A stretch of DNA of 64,000 nt from Mastigias papua (taxonomy: Eukaryota > Cnidaria > Scyphozoa > Rhizostomeae > Mastigiidae), in assembly GCA_964019165.1 (NCBI GenBank), contig OZ025278.1, forward strand, positions 15,559,813-15,623,812, in the 5' to 3' direction. This document shows positions 16,301-25,503 of this stretch, piece after piece; within the stretch, counting starts at the first letter, position 1; every line of letters starts with the position of its first letter. A model generated the notes under the pieces. The model saw only the letters and a program-made list of their open reading frames with translations, did no database searches and was not told the DNA's origin. The position numbers and the translations under genes are program-made.

Positions 16301-19300
16301 CAGAAAGTGACCTCTTGCAGTCACAATTTACTGCAAGTGTTCCATCAACAAAGTATGTGATTTGCTATAATACGTTAATATTTTTACATTATTTGCTGAA
16401 TTTCATATGCCTGTAACCGTAAGATAACTTTATCTTTATTATCTTTATTTGCTGAGCATTATGACAGTATGGAATTATGTATTCGAACATTCTCACGATG
16501 GATGCTCCAAAATCTCAGTAAAGTTTAGCATATCAGTGGTATCGTGTTTGAATATTAGTTTCCTTTCAAATGTTTATTACAGTCCTCTTCCTCAACATTA
16601 AAGCCGAGATCCAAAACTACATTGAAAGTATGTATTGATTAATAATACTCTCTTGTTTATCACTTTTTCATCCATAAAGTATTGGCATGGCGAACTTAGT
16701 GCTATAGTTGAAGGCTGTTATTCTCATTTTTTCAGTGGTGCTTAAACTTCTTCAATAGTTGCTTCGCAATCAATCAGTGATCACCCGTTTATTTGTTTGC
16801 TTTAATTTAAGAGAATTAAAGCCGGTATATTATTTGCAGAATCTTTTATAATGTCACAAAACATACCTTATCAGTACCCTTAATTTTAAAAAATGTTAGG
16901 CAGCCAGGTAAACAACATTTAGGAGGTATTCATAAAGAATAGTCTGTCAGTACACCTTCTTCAATTTAGCTTTTACAAGCTGTCCATATACTTTACTCGA
17001 CTTGAAAGATTCCTTTTTCATTGTCAGGCAAAATTGCCATAGTAAATTTTATTCCATTCTGGCGGTTCAGCTACAATTGCCAAAGTCTATTAGCAAGATT
17101 AAATACTGTCAGATTTCATTTGGGATTTCGTAACTGAAGTTGATTATCTTGACAACATTGCATTACAAAAAGTCACTAGTGAGAGAGGCATTGATCGTGA
17201 AAATGCACTGAAAGAAACAAAAACCCGATATATCAGTGGTTCAGATGCAAATGCATAAATAATTTCATAATACTTTTAGCACCTCCTTTGCATTATCACA
17301 TTGCTAGTTATCCAAAGACTTTGACACCTCTTTACATAACATCCTTTCAGCCTTCTTCAGCATTAAGATCAAGACCGAACGCTCCATTAAAGGTATGTTA
17401 TTAGTACAGAAGGTATTCCATGTTTGTATAGATCGTACACAGCATCAATTCATGCTGTCGTTCCCTATTCGTTTTTGGTCACATTTACTTGGTGTCTTTA
17501 CAAATAATGACAATCACGATTTTAGGCATTTGCTCTCGGTCTGATGTACCAGTTGATGATCATATCGAGTCTCACTACATGTACTATTAGCATTCAGCAT
17601 CTTTAGGCCAGCCACTTCTAGGCGTGTTGTTTGTCCTTCTCCGTTTCATACACTATATTTTGTGTTACTACGACCTGCTAAATTGGCTGCTTCATATTGA
17701 AGAATGCTTCCCTCTCACATATTACTCCTGGCATCTTTCTCTTCACCCGTTCCATCCAGCACGAATCCTCTTTACTATCTCTTTGCCTCAGTCCACATTG
17801 ATCTGAATAATTGTTCAAGAATGTTGACTTGGATTTCCCAAGTTCTTTACATTGGAACTGAACTGTACTGTTGCCATCATTCTCATCCAGATTCTCGCAC
17901 TTGGTCTTGCTCCGTCTGACTCCATCCAACTTCCTTAAAATGTATACCACCAGTTCTTTAGACATCTCGCACTTCATATTCACTGATGATTACAATATGG
18001 CACACATCCCGATTCATAGATCTTCTTGCATAACATTATCCTTGATTATCAGTTATCAGAATTGCAAATATATATGAGCTCAGTAGGAATCCATGCTGTA
18101 GCCCAACCTACATTTTAAACCCTCTGGCTTTATCAACTGCGCACCTCACTGCTGCCATATCGTCTTCATACTTCTTCATACTTAAAGACAGGAGCTGCAT
18201 CACGCAGGCGTCATCGATATGATCCATATAGTAACTCAAGAATATTTTTTGGACTTTTGATTGTGATGTGGTAGAGTGCTTTTCTAATGATTTGCTTTTG
18301 TTATTTGATTTCAAAATCTCCGTAATACGAATCTTTTTATTGCTTGATTCACAGAGCAGTTGTATAATTCTCTGCCTTCATTCTACTTCTGGTTTTCAGC
18401 CGATCCCATCAAAAACAAATTCACGACCAATAACTCCAAGGAAGGGAATATCTAAAACAAAATTGAAGGTGAGCTGGTTGCTAATCTAAAATACTTTTAA
18501 ATTAAAACACCTGTATCCACAAATACTTTATCTGTTGCCATTACAAATTATAAATACATGTAATAAATGAACTGCTACAACTAATGTTTATCGTTTTATT
18601 TGTAGCCTTTGAAATTGATTTGTAACATACTTGGATAAATACATACATTTCTGACTTAGTCAGGATAATCCTATGCAACGCTTTGTTCTTGCTGAAGTAT
18701 TAGACAATAGAAAGAGAGATTGTCCATTGATCGATGGCACAAGCCATGATTTTAAAGTTTATTGAAAACGCTATTTATCAGCATAGCGGACAAATCTTGA
18801 TTGGCTGTTGTCGAGCTCCCCATTTGGGGAATCTTCTGCGTTATTGACCAATCAAATCGCCAGAATCGTCGATATTACTGTCGATTTTATTGTCCGCTAT
18901 GCTCTATTCATCAGTAGAGATATGCTTGAGAAGACAAGTGTCCTTTATATTTAAGAGTCAACGGGTCAAAACCACTTCTGCTCAGTTTAACTGAAGAGTA
19001 TTCTAGACCTACTAAGAGGTCAAGTGCATATTTTTTTTTGAAATATTTCCATGGGAGCTTACTTTATCCAATGCGTATAATAGGAAGCCTACATAATGCA
19101 TTTAAATCCATCCAGATCCTGACTTCTTATGTCTAATTACACATACTATATTGCTTTAATAGCAACTTCACTTTTATCCTCAGCCAGTGCCATCAAAATC
19201 AAAGCCACGACCCACCTCCCCAAGTAGGGGACGACCTAGAACACCAATGGGGGTAGGTTGCATCGTGCAGTACAACTTTATTTTCAATTCTTGGCACTTT

Positions 19301-22300
19301 TCTCAACTTCTTCCCCAGCTTTCAATGGTTGTGGAGCAGAGTTGAACACTTAACACGCGTCGGTATGAATTGCGCCAACTCTTCAACCATTGAATTCTTC
19401 AAATAGTGACTTGCAATCAGCAAATGAACAAACCTGGCAAAATACTTTATAGGCTTTAGCTGCAAGAAACTGAATTAAGTTATATTGGTCGACACTTGCA
19501 GAAATTAATGAGAATCTTAGCTGACCTCAAACTAAGTATGAAAGTATTTCCGGTTTTATTGCAAAGCTAGCGTGAAAAATGCTACTGTTAGTGTCCAGAT
19601 AGACTATTGGTCACAACTTGCGACATATTGCTGCGAATTTAGTAATCACGCTTGCAATTCTTTCCAAAATCTATAGCACGATAGTGAATGAGAATTCTAT
19701 CAAAAGTAGAGAAACAATTATTAAGTAATGTGCTAGCTTGGTAGTACCTTGAAAGTCTCTGAAAGGTGACTACGGAGCCTCAAAGGTTTGCAGACTGGCA
19801 GGAGCTGCAGTAACCATACTTCTCCCATTGAATTGATATGACGAATCTTTCCCATCTTACTTTCTGCTTCAGTCATCGAAATCAAAGCCGCGACCGTCGT
19901 CAAAAAGTCCAAGTAGGGTATGTTATCTTACAATATAGCTTTGTCAGCTTTAGCTATATGTGTCACCTGTACTTCTCTGCAGTGATGCTTCTGTTCGTAC
20001 TACTCCCATTGAACTAGAATAGTAAAATCCATTTTTATTACTTTTTAGCGGCAACTGTCAAAATCAAGGCCGCAGCCGATATCTAAAGGTCCAAGTAGGG
20101 TATGTTACTTTCCACAAAAGCTTTTTCAGTTTTATCTAACTGTGTTAGCCGTAATTCTCTGCAGTAACGCCACTGGTCGTACCACTGTCATTTAGTTTTT
20201 TTTTCTATTCAAATATGAATGTTTACAATATGTCTTACATTAACTATACCTATTCAAATTACTATACAAACACTACAGGTACGATACCATGGGGAGCAAG
20301 AAACAATGACTACCCCATGGCCAATACAAAAAGACATGCAACATTAAACTAACATACAGCTACATTACAACGACTAGAACTAATTGAAAATGCATTAGAA
20401 TCTATCCCACATCAAATGCCAGGCAAGGGGTGCGATGACGAAAGTCACAGGCGCAACTCGTTCATTAGAAGTAGATGAAATGTTTGGAAATGCCTGGCAT
20501 CTGATGTGCAAAAGAGTCTGCATAGGAAAAGAACTTAAAAGGGGGATTGGTGGCTGCTAAGTACTAAAGTCCCAAAAGACCTAATCAAACCGACCAGTTT
20601 CATGGATGTAACGTAAAGTTAATTCGAGTATTTTCCTGTTTAAGTCATAGGAAAGGTCTTGATCACCATATAGTAAAAGCTGCACCAAAACGTCATTTGA
20701 CATATCGGTGATTTGTAGAAACGGTCGTAATAAATCAACAATTTCAGCGAGAAGATCTTGACGTTGAACATCAAAAGAAGGGCAGAGCAACAAAAAGTGC
20801 ACCGTGTCCTCAATGCCATCGCTTGTTGGGCACATTGGGTTAATGGTATCCCTAAAATTATGCTTGAATTTGTGAAAGTGAATTTGTGAACGTCATTTAG
20901 TTGATAAGTGAATTTTTCTCTTCAGCCTCAATCATCAAAATCGAAGTCTCAACCGATATCAAAAGGTCCGAGCAGGGTATGTTACTTTCCACAACAGCTT
21001 TTTCAACTTTGTCTAGCTGTGTTAGTCTCACTTCTCTGCAGTAACGTTATTGGTCATACTACTCCTATTGAATTGATAAATGAATTTTTCTCCTCAGCCC
21101 TAATAGTCAAACTCAAAGCCTCAGCTGATATCAAAAGGTCTGAGTAGGGTATGCTACTTTCCACAGCAGCTTTTTCAACTTTATCTAGCTGTGTTAACTT
21201 TACTTCTCTGCGGCAACGCCGCTGTTCGTGCTACTCCGATTGAATTGATCAACGAATCTTTCTTTTCATACTTTCAGCCCCAATCGGCAAAATCAAAACC
21301 AAACCCGACATCAAAAGGTCCGAGTAGGGTATGCAACTATACACAATAGCTTTCTTTCTCAGTTTTATCTCGCTGTCTTAGGCGTACTTCTCTGCGGTAT
21401 TGCCAGTGTTCCTATTACCCCCTATTGAATTAGTACATTATGTCTGTTCATTCTTTCAGCCTCAGTCATCGAAACCAAAGCAACGGCCGTCCTCACCAAG
21501 TCCAAGTAGGGTATGTTACTTTATGCAGCAACTGTCTTAGCGTTCTCTATGTGTCTCCTTAAGCTTCTTTACGTCAACAGAACTAAGGTGGTCATTTATG
21601 AAATATCTCAATGAACTTGTATTAAACTCATTGCCCCTAAAAGCGAATGGGATCTTTATAAGATTACTTAAAACTTACGGATGAATGCAGTTTCATGCTC
21701 TAATGTATACCAAACAGAATCGACCTATTTCCCAGAAAAATATCGAGTTAATGAGCTATATTACTGTTTCTAAATGTAGTACAAAAATCTCTAGGAAGTT
21801 AAGCTAATTTTCTTACAAAAGCAAACTTCAGAATCGCCAATTTTCATATCGCCATTTTTCAGACCGATAATAATTGCACACCAAAAGTGGCATATTGTTT
21901 TAAATCAAATATCCACTTGAAACCCACATACCTATTTCTCAAAGTGCATCACTGGTGCTCAACTTTGTTATATATACATCAATGACAATCATACTTTATT
22001 TGATTGCATCCATCAGTGCCATGGTGTAATATAGATTATTCTCTAATGATTGGCTGATAGAAGACAATGTTGAATTGATAGACAGAGCACGGTTGCATTT
22101 TCTGTCATTCGAAAGTTTCCTCTGGTGCGTTTTAAATGTGCACTGCTCATTTCTATATGCACATCGCTGGAACAATGTTCAAAGTATCTTGTCGTATAGC
22201 ATCCATTTCAATGTTTAATCATCCCATTTATCTATATCTTTACCAAGTAATATTATTCTGAAGTATTTTCATTTTACTGCTTATCCACAGTCATCAAAAC

Positions 22301-25300
22301 CAATGTCACGACCGACTAGTGGAAGATCAAAAAGTCCTAAACTGGTTTGGCTTTTTTATTTCATTTATTTTGTAACTGCTCTGTCTTGATTTTATTCTTC
22401 GAGGAGAGATGCATAGTTATGTTGCATTGCAATCAGATTATGCTCTATCTTAGGTAGAAATGTATAAGATGGCATTACAAAGAAGTCTTTTGAAAATGGA
22501 AGCAACTTATTGGTTTATAATTTAATGTAAACAAACCCACTGACTGGTTGACAACAATATACCGCCATGGTCTTATGGGCAGTAGAATACTCTATTGTGA
22601 AGAACCATTTCATGCTATTTTCACTGATTGAATTTTCAACGGTGTTCATTGTGAGTCAACCACACGTATACATACTTACAACAACAGCAGTCTGTCGATA
22701 ACAGAGTCATACTCTAGCATTGTTAAGATTCAATCACTTCTGATGTCGTATATCTGTTCTTCGCAATTGTATTACAATTGGTTTGCTAGTCACTCTGTAA
22801 TGCTGCAATATCGTCTTCCTCCAGCCTCATATAGCATCAAAGAAGAGACCTAAAAGTCCACGAAAGGTATGTTTTTACTATAGTGGTATTTTCTTGATTA
22901 CACATGTAATGTTATCATCATATATGTATATATATTTGTGTATTCGATGTTCTTCGGCAGTGACTAAAGATCGTCTTTGTAGTTTTGTTTAGTAGCATGA
23001 AAATGTTTTGTTAAATGTACTATATATTGAAGTAGCTATACGAATGTCTAGGCCATGTTTCTGTTCTCTGTAACTCCAATTGGCGTAAGCTGTGTGATAA
23101 CAACTATCAAACTACTCAGTATTATGCAACCAATATTGTGCTGCTGTCACAGAATTCTCACTAAACTTTACAGTCTCCTTCAAAATCCAAGTCAAAACAA
23201 GCATCTCCATCTAGGGCAACATCAAAGCGTCCAACCAAGGTAAGTTTATTGATTTGATCCTTGTCTTTTTCGTATCTAGATATACATGTATTAATTATGC
23301 TGACATATTTTTTGATGGCGTGTTTCAGATGTTGTCACATAGCAACACTGCGTTGATCACTCATTGTTAGTGCCTATCTTGCCCATGTTTCCTACAATCA
23401 ATCTGTAAAATCGCCTTCTCTTTGAAACGCAGAGTATAGTAACAGTATACATCCGAGTTATATGATTTATTAGATAATTCAGTTGTTTGTAGGATTTCCA
23501 GGGTAGTCCAACTTCTTGTGGTTGTTTGGTTTCATATTAGGACTGTTCTATACGATAAAAATTACTTAACCCTTTCCTTCTTAATGTTGTCAGACAACAA
23601 ATTCATTTCTATCCATTGGTTCTTAAGTTTACCAGCATCCTTCCAACTTTCTTCGATACCTTTACCATATTAAATTTTTTGCAGTTCCTTTCACCATCAG
23701 GGTCAAGATCTAAAACTCCCTCAAAGGTGTGTTTTTTTTACATAAATACATATATCACGTTAACCTATACAGGCAAGTATATGTATCTAAATAGATCCAG
23801 TGGACATTGAACAATGCTACTGAATCTAGCACCTTGCGTGGTGCAAACGTCTCATCTCAAAGGGGGGTATTGCCGAAGGAAGAAATATATGCGAAGGAAT
23901 ACGAAAAACAGTATACACGATGTTTTTTATAGGTAGCCTTGGTATTATCATGGCAAGGAGGTCGTCACAGATTCTCTTTTCTGCGAATGTTATACGATTT
24001 GCTTTGTTTCGGTCTGAAATTGACTCTGTAAATAAAGAGGTGCTTTCTAGGTTTGCTAAGTAACATCTCTATCTTGTTGCTTGTGCTCCTGTCTTTATAG
24101 AAATGAAGTTGCTTTGCGGTTTTTCAAACCAAATGCAGTTGCTTATAAACGAGTTGCTTCTTAGAAAAAGTTTGTATATCTGACAAATTTCAGAATCGCA
24201 TGAAATAACTGCCAATCATACGTCAACTATAGACTATTATATTCGATCAACTGAATGCCAGAAGTTTTTTGGTGACATTTTGCATAGCAATAATAAATTA
24301 TTTCTTTACAGCTTTCTCCTAAGAAATCCAAAGCAAGACCAACTTCCTCGTACGGAAAAAGACCTGGTACTCCAAAAATTGTATGTGATGATGAAGTTTT
24401 ATTTTCTGTATCATAGTTATTGCAATTGTTACTATGTTAAAAGACCTTAACTACGAAATCACACCATGAGACTATATAATAAGACGGACATTGAGCATTG
24501 TCATTAGAACTACATACTACATATTCTATCGCCGTAATAAAGATTGAGACTCTCCAGAACTTCTTATATTTTAAGTTTTTAACTATATTATTCTTTTTTA
24601 TTTTGTTGTATTGTCCAAGTAGCCTTCTGTAGATTACCTTTTGAAGAGAGGTTTACAGTTGTATATTTAGATGGAATTTTCAGGAAGTTTTTCTGAATGG
24701 ATTTACAGTAGGCAAGCAAGGTATAGAATAAATAACAATAACTAGAAGCTGGTTGAAGCCTACCATATCAAAATAGAAGCTAGCGACCAGAAACAGGAAA
24801 ATAATTATTTACTTGTTTTGCATATGATACTATTTGACAAGGTAATAGGAATTAATCAGTAGAGCCAACATTGGCTATGTAAGTTTTAAAAGTCCTGCAA
24901 CTTTCTGTGCCTCATAGTGTAGTATATGTCTCCCCGTGACCTTGTTATGCATATGCAGCATACTTTTACAAAATCTATATTTCAAAATCACAGTTTTCCT
25001 ACAATTTCCCACCAGCATTGAAAATTCGCAGATAGATGAATCAGAAATAATCTGCTCATTTGACCATATTTATGACACGACGAACACTGTGGTTTTGAAA
25101 TCTCTTTAATCGTCTGATTCGACTCTGTTGGTCCTGATGAAAAATAGCCGTGCTTTTTCTTTTTTTGAAACAACACGAGCCTATAGGGAATTTGAATGTA
25201 AATGGGTGTGAATCTCATTTTTGGTTTGATAGTTCTTCTTAAGTCAGTTCGGTGCTATTTGTTGCAGGCCCTGCCTTTGCTTAATGCTGACCTACAGCTA

Positions 25301-25503
25301 AACAAGTGTGACCGGGTGATAACAGCATATTACAGTAGATTTCAAATTGAGTTTAATCCAGGTGTAGCTGTAGCTGTTCCTATGTCCAATGATATATATC
25401 ATATTTCTAGTAGTTACCTAGCACAATGCTATCCCCTTATGTTTTACTTAAACTTTCTTCACAGCGACTTACTTCTCCTTCAAAAATGTTGGTGCCCCGA
25501 TAA
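7302..25503 (+). CDS. Unrecognised small-exon gene for a basic Ser/Pro/Lys-rich repeat protein
   Basis: A series of about 27 tiny exons, each with a clean pyrimidine-AG acceptor and GT donor. From exon 3 on all are exact multiples of three in phase 0-0, so any can be skipped without a frame change. Sizes are 42, 45, 51, 54, 66, 69 or 72 bp. Most encode a variant of one module: it begins P/S-x-S-K, has K/R-P in the middle and ends K-[ST]-P-[LSR]-[KR]. Composition is Ser, Pro, Lys and Arg; no Cys, no membrane segment, no known domain. The sum is about 460-480 residues, probably disordered, with many SP sites open to proline-directed kinases. The organisation recalls titin PEVK exons or schistosome micro-exon genes, but no homology is claimed. 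Start (MKSLS) and end (taa 25501) are the best-fitting choices, not proven. Confidence 0.7.
7540..7604 (+). CDS. Small-exon gene, exon 2
   Basis: Acceptor gttgtag, donor gtatgt, 65 bp, phase 1 in and 0 out. It encodes DVFTPNAQAKHSN and onward, the only exon besides exon 1 that is not a 0-0 module. Confidence 0.45.
7605..8988. other. Intron with nothing recognisable
   Basis: Open frames near 7925-8695 show no splice-bounded module, no family motif and no repeat; they look like chance. Confidence 0.4.
8989..9033 (+). CDS. Small-exon gene, exon 3
   Basis: Acceptor tttgcag, donor gtattg, 45 bp, phase 0-0, peptide LGSSSSRRVNDSPLK. The first clear module ending SPLK. Confidence 0.6.
10017..10088 (+). 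CDS. Small-exon gene, exon 4
   Basis: Acceptor ttcttgcag, donor gtatgt, 72 bp, phase 0-0. Peptide starts SPPHSSSKSSTHSLHS and ends SSDTLK. Nearly identical to exon 5; both lie in a duplicated block. Confidence 0.75.
10948..11019 (+). CDS. Small-exon gene, exon 5
   Basis: 72 bp, phase 0-0. Starts SPPHSPSKSSTHSLHS, ends SSDTLK; differs from exon 4 at a few bases. Flanking intron sequence is duplicated too. Confidence 0.75.
11020..12400. other. Intron containing duplicated block, no exon seen
   Basis: From about 12045 on it repeats the sequence found before exons 4 and 5 (from about 9643 and 10478), with the core GAGCATTGTTAC. The part before 12045 shows nothing recognisable. Confidence 0.5.
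12401..12469 (+). CDS. Small-exon gene, exon 6
   Basis: 69 bp, phase 0-0. A diverged third copy of exons 4/5: starts PSHSPIKPITLSLHSG, ends NSYILK. The donor and the intron start (GTATGTTTTGAATGACTAA) match exon 5. Confidence 0.7.
12911..12952 (+). CDS. Small-exon gene, exon 7
   Basis: Acceptor tttctag, donor gtacgt, 42 bp, phase 0-0, peptide QPSYANIAPKTSSK. Confidence 0.55.
13264..13308 (+). CDS. Small-exon gene, exon 8
   Basis: Acceptor cttttcag, donor gtaaga, 45 bp, phase 0-0, peptide QKPALSKSNPKSQLK. Confidence 0.6.
14273..14317 (+). CDS. Small-exon gene, exon 9
   Basis: Acceptor ataacag, donor gtattt, 45 bp, phase 0-0, peptide KAPSKSQSRNKVTIK. The intron before it (13309-14272) holds nothing recognisable. 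Confidence 0.6.
14714..14755 (+). CDS. Small-exon gene, exon 10
   Basis: Acceptor tttgcag, donor gtattg, 42 bp, phase 0-0, peptide TSSTKGSKHKTPLK. Confidence 0.65.
15101..15154. repeat. 10-bp minisatellite
   Basis: About five copies of [CT]ATTTGCATA, the last truncated to CATTGCA. Each contains an octamer-like ATTTGCAT; this is probably just the repeat. Confidence 0.85.
15296..15802. mobile_element. TA-flanked inverted-repeat element (MITE-like, mariner/pogo type possible)
   Basis: The left end CCGCATTTTCTCTAACATTC and the reverse complement of the right end, GCGTATTTGCTCTAATATTT, agree at about 20 of 26 positions over the termini. TA stands at both borders. The interior has several GCGGGATTA motifs on both sides and no transposase frame. 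A non-autonomous DNA transposon; family inferred only from the TA flanks. Confidence 0.5.
15872..15931. repeat. 20-bp tandem repeat, 3 copies
   Basis: GATGTAAGAGATGTGAACA[CA] repeated three times with one mismatch. Confidence 0.9.
16178..16219 (+). CDS. Small-exon gene, exon 11
   Basis: Acceptor taaacag, donor gtatgt, 42 bp, phase 0-0, peptide TPSRFKERPKSPLK. Confidence 0.65.
16583..16627 (+). CDS. Small-exon gene, exon 12
   Basis: Acceptor attacag, donor gtatgt, 45 bp, phase 0-0, peptide SSSSTLKPRSKTTLK. The intron after it (16628-17350) holds nothing recognisable. Confidence 0.65.
17351..17392 (+). CDS. Small-exon gene, exon 13
   Basis: Acceptor ctttcag, donor gtatgt, 42 bp, phase 0-0, peptide PSSALRSRPNAPLK. 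The intron 17393-18399 shows no further module. Confidence 0.65.
18400..18468 (+). CDS. Small-exon gene, exon 14
   Basis: Acceptor gttttcag, donor gtgagc, 69 bp, phase 0-0. Peptide starts PIPSKTNSRPITPRK and ends SKTKLK. Similar in layout to exon 15. Confidence 0.7.
18780..18903. mobile_element. 124-bp MITE with 14-bp TIRs and 9-bp target duplication
   Basis: The ends are AGCATAGCGGACAA and TTGTCCGCTATGCT, perfect inverted repeats. The flanks ctatttatc (18771-18779) and ctattcatc (18904-18912) look like a 9-bp target-site duplication with one mismatch. No coding capacity. An 8-9 bp duplication would suit hAT or Mutator-like transposases. Confidence 0.75.
19184..19252 (+). CDS. Small-exon gene, exon 15
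   Basis: Acceptor tcctcag, donor gtaggt, 69 bp, phase 0-0. Starts PVPSKSKPRPTSPSRGR, ends RTPMG. Confidence 0.7.
19873..19917 (+). CDS. Small-exon gene, exon 16 (array copy 1)
   Basis: 45 bp, phase 0-0, peptide SSKSKPRPSSKSPSR; lacks the two leading codons present in later array copies. Confidence 0.75.
20049..20099 (+). CDS. Small-exon gene, exon 17 (array copy 2)
   Basis: 51 bp, phase 0-0, peptide RQLSKSRPQPISKGPSR. The acceptor is a short T-run then AG. Confidence 0.75.
20187..20902 (-). mobile_element. 5'-truncated LINE insertion with 11-bp target duplication
   Basis: GTCATTTAGTT occurs at 20187-20197 and again at 20892-20902, flanking about 694 bp of extra sequence in the array intron. 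The left end begins with a T-run, the poly-A tail of a minus-strand insertion. A minus-strand frame (20581-20835) encodes MCPTSDGIEDTVHFLLLCPS, the Cys/His-containing C-terminal segment common behind LINE reverse transcriptases. The rest of the retrotransposon is absent, so the copy is truncated at its 5' end. Confidence 0.85.
20926..20976 (+). CDS. Small-exon gene, exon 18 (array copy 3)
   Basis: 51 bp, phase 0-0, peptide PQSSKSKSQPISKGPSR. Its acceptor region lies directly behind the LINE's right target duplication. Confidence 0.78.
21098..21148 (+). pseudogene. Small-exon gene, array copy 4, dead or poison exon
   Basis: It has the same length, acceptor (tcctcag) and donor (gg|gtatgc) as its neighbours, but codon 2 is TAA (21101-21103, CAA in copy 3) and codon 3 is TAG (21104-21106). 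Splicing it in would end the protein here. It must be skipped, or acts as a poison exon. Confidence 0.8.
21278..21328 (+). CDS. Small-exon gene, exon 20 (array copy 5)
   Basis: 51 bp, phase 0-0, peptide PQSAKSKPNPTSKGPSR. Confidence 0.78.
21460..21510 (+). CDS. Small-exon gene, exon 21 (array copy 6)
   Basis: 51 bp, phase 0-0, peptide PQSSKPKQRPSSPSPSR. After it the array breaks off; the intron 21511-22290 shows nothing recognisable. Confidence 0.78.
22291..22344 (+). CDS. Small-exon gene, exon 22
   Basis: Acceptor atccacag, donor gtttgg (weak), 54 bp, phase 0-0, peptide SSKPMSRPTSGRSKSPKL. Confidence 0.65.
22825..22866 (+). CDS. Small-exon gene, exon 23
   Basis: Acceptor cctccag, donor gtatgt, 42 bp, phase 0-0, peptide PHIASKKRPKSPRK. 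Confidence 0.7.
23174..23239 (+). CDS. Small-exon gene, exon 24
   Basis: Acceptor tttacag, donor gtaagt, 66 bp, phase 0-0. Starts SPSKSKSKQASPSRA, ends KRPTK. Confidence 0.7.
23685..23726 (+). CDS. Small-exon gene, exon 25
   Basis: Acceptor ttttgcag, donor gtgtgt, 42 bp, phase 0-0, peptide FLSPSGSRSKTPSK. The intron after it (23727-24311) holds nothing recognisable. Confidence 0.65.
24312..24380 (+). CDS. Small-exon gene, exon 26
   Basis: Acceptor tttacag, donor gtatgt, 69 bp, phase 0-0. Starts LSPKKSKARPTSSYG, ends PGTPKI. The following intron (24381-25464) shows no further clear module. Confidence 0.7.
25465..25503 (+). CDS. Small-exon gene, probable terminal exon
   Basis: Acceptor cttcacag, phase 0, peptide RLTSPSKMLVPR then taa at 25501. 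The composition fits the series. A GT-rich donor-like site follows at about 25541, and an ATTAAA at 25724-25729 could serve as poly-A signal. Confidence 0.5.
   Translation, partial: RLTSPSKMLVPR

Larger units (their letters stand above)
19873..21510. repeat. Tandem exon+intron array, unit about 175 bp
   Basis: Six exon copies begin at 19873, 20049, 20926, 21098, 21278 and 21460. Spacings are 172-182 bp once the 705-bp insertion at 20198-20902 is removed. Intron copies share GTATG[TC]-ACTTT-CACA, AGCTTT-TCA, TTATCTA-CTGTGTTA and TTCTCTGC. The whole unit, not just the exon, was duplicated. Confidence 0.85.

Noticed and set aside
20581..20835. Minus-strand host gene
   Set aside because: It is the C-terminal piece of a LINE, flanked by a target duplication and a T-run.
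25267..25314. Additional small exon before the terminal exon
   Set aside because: It has an AG/GT pair, but the peptide is not Ser/Pro/Lys-rich and the phase fit is not compelling.
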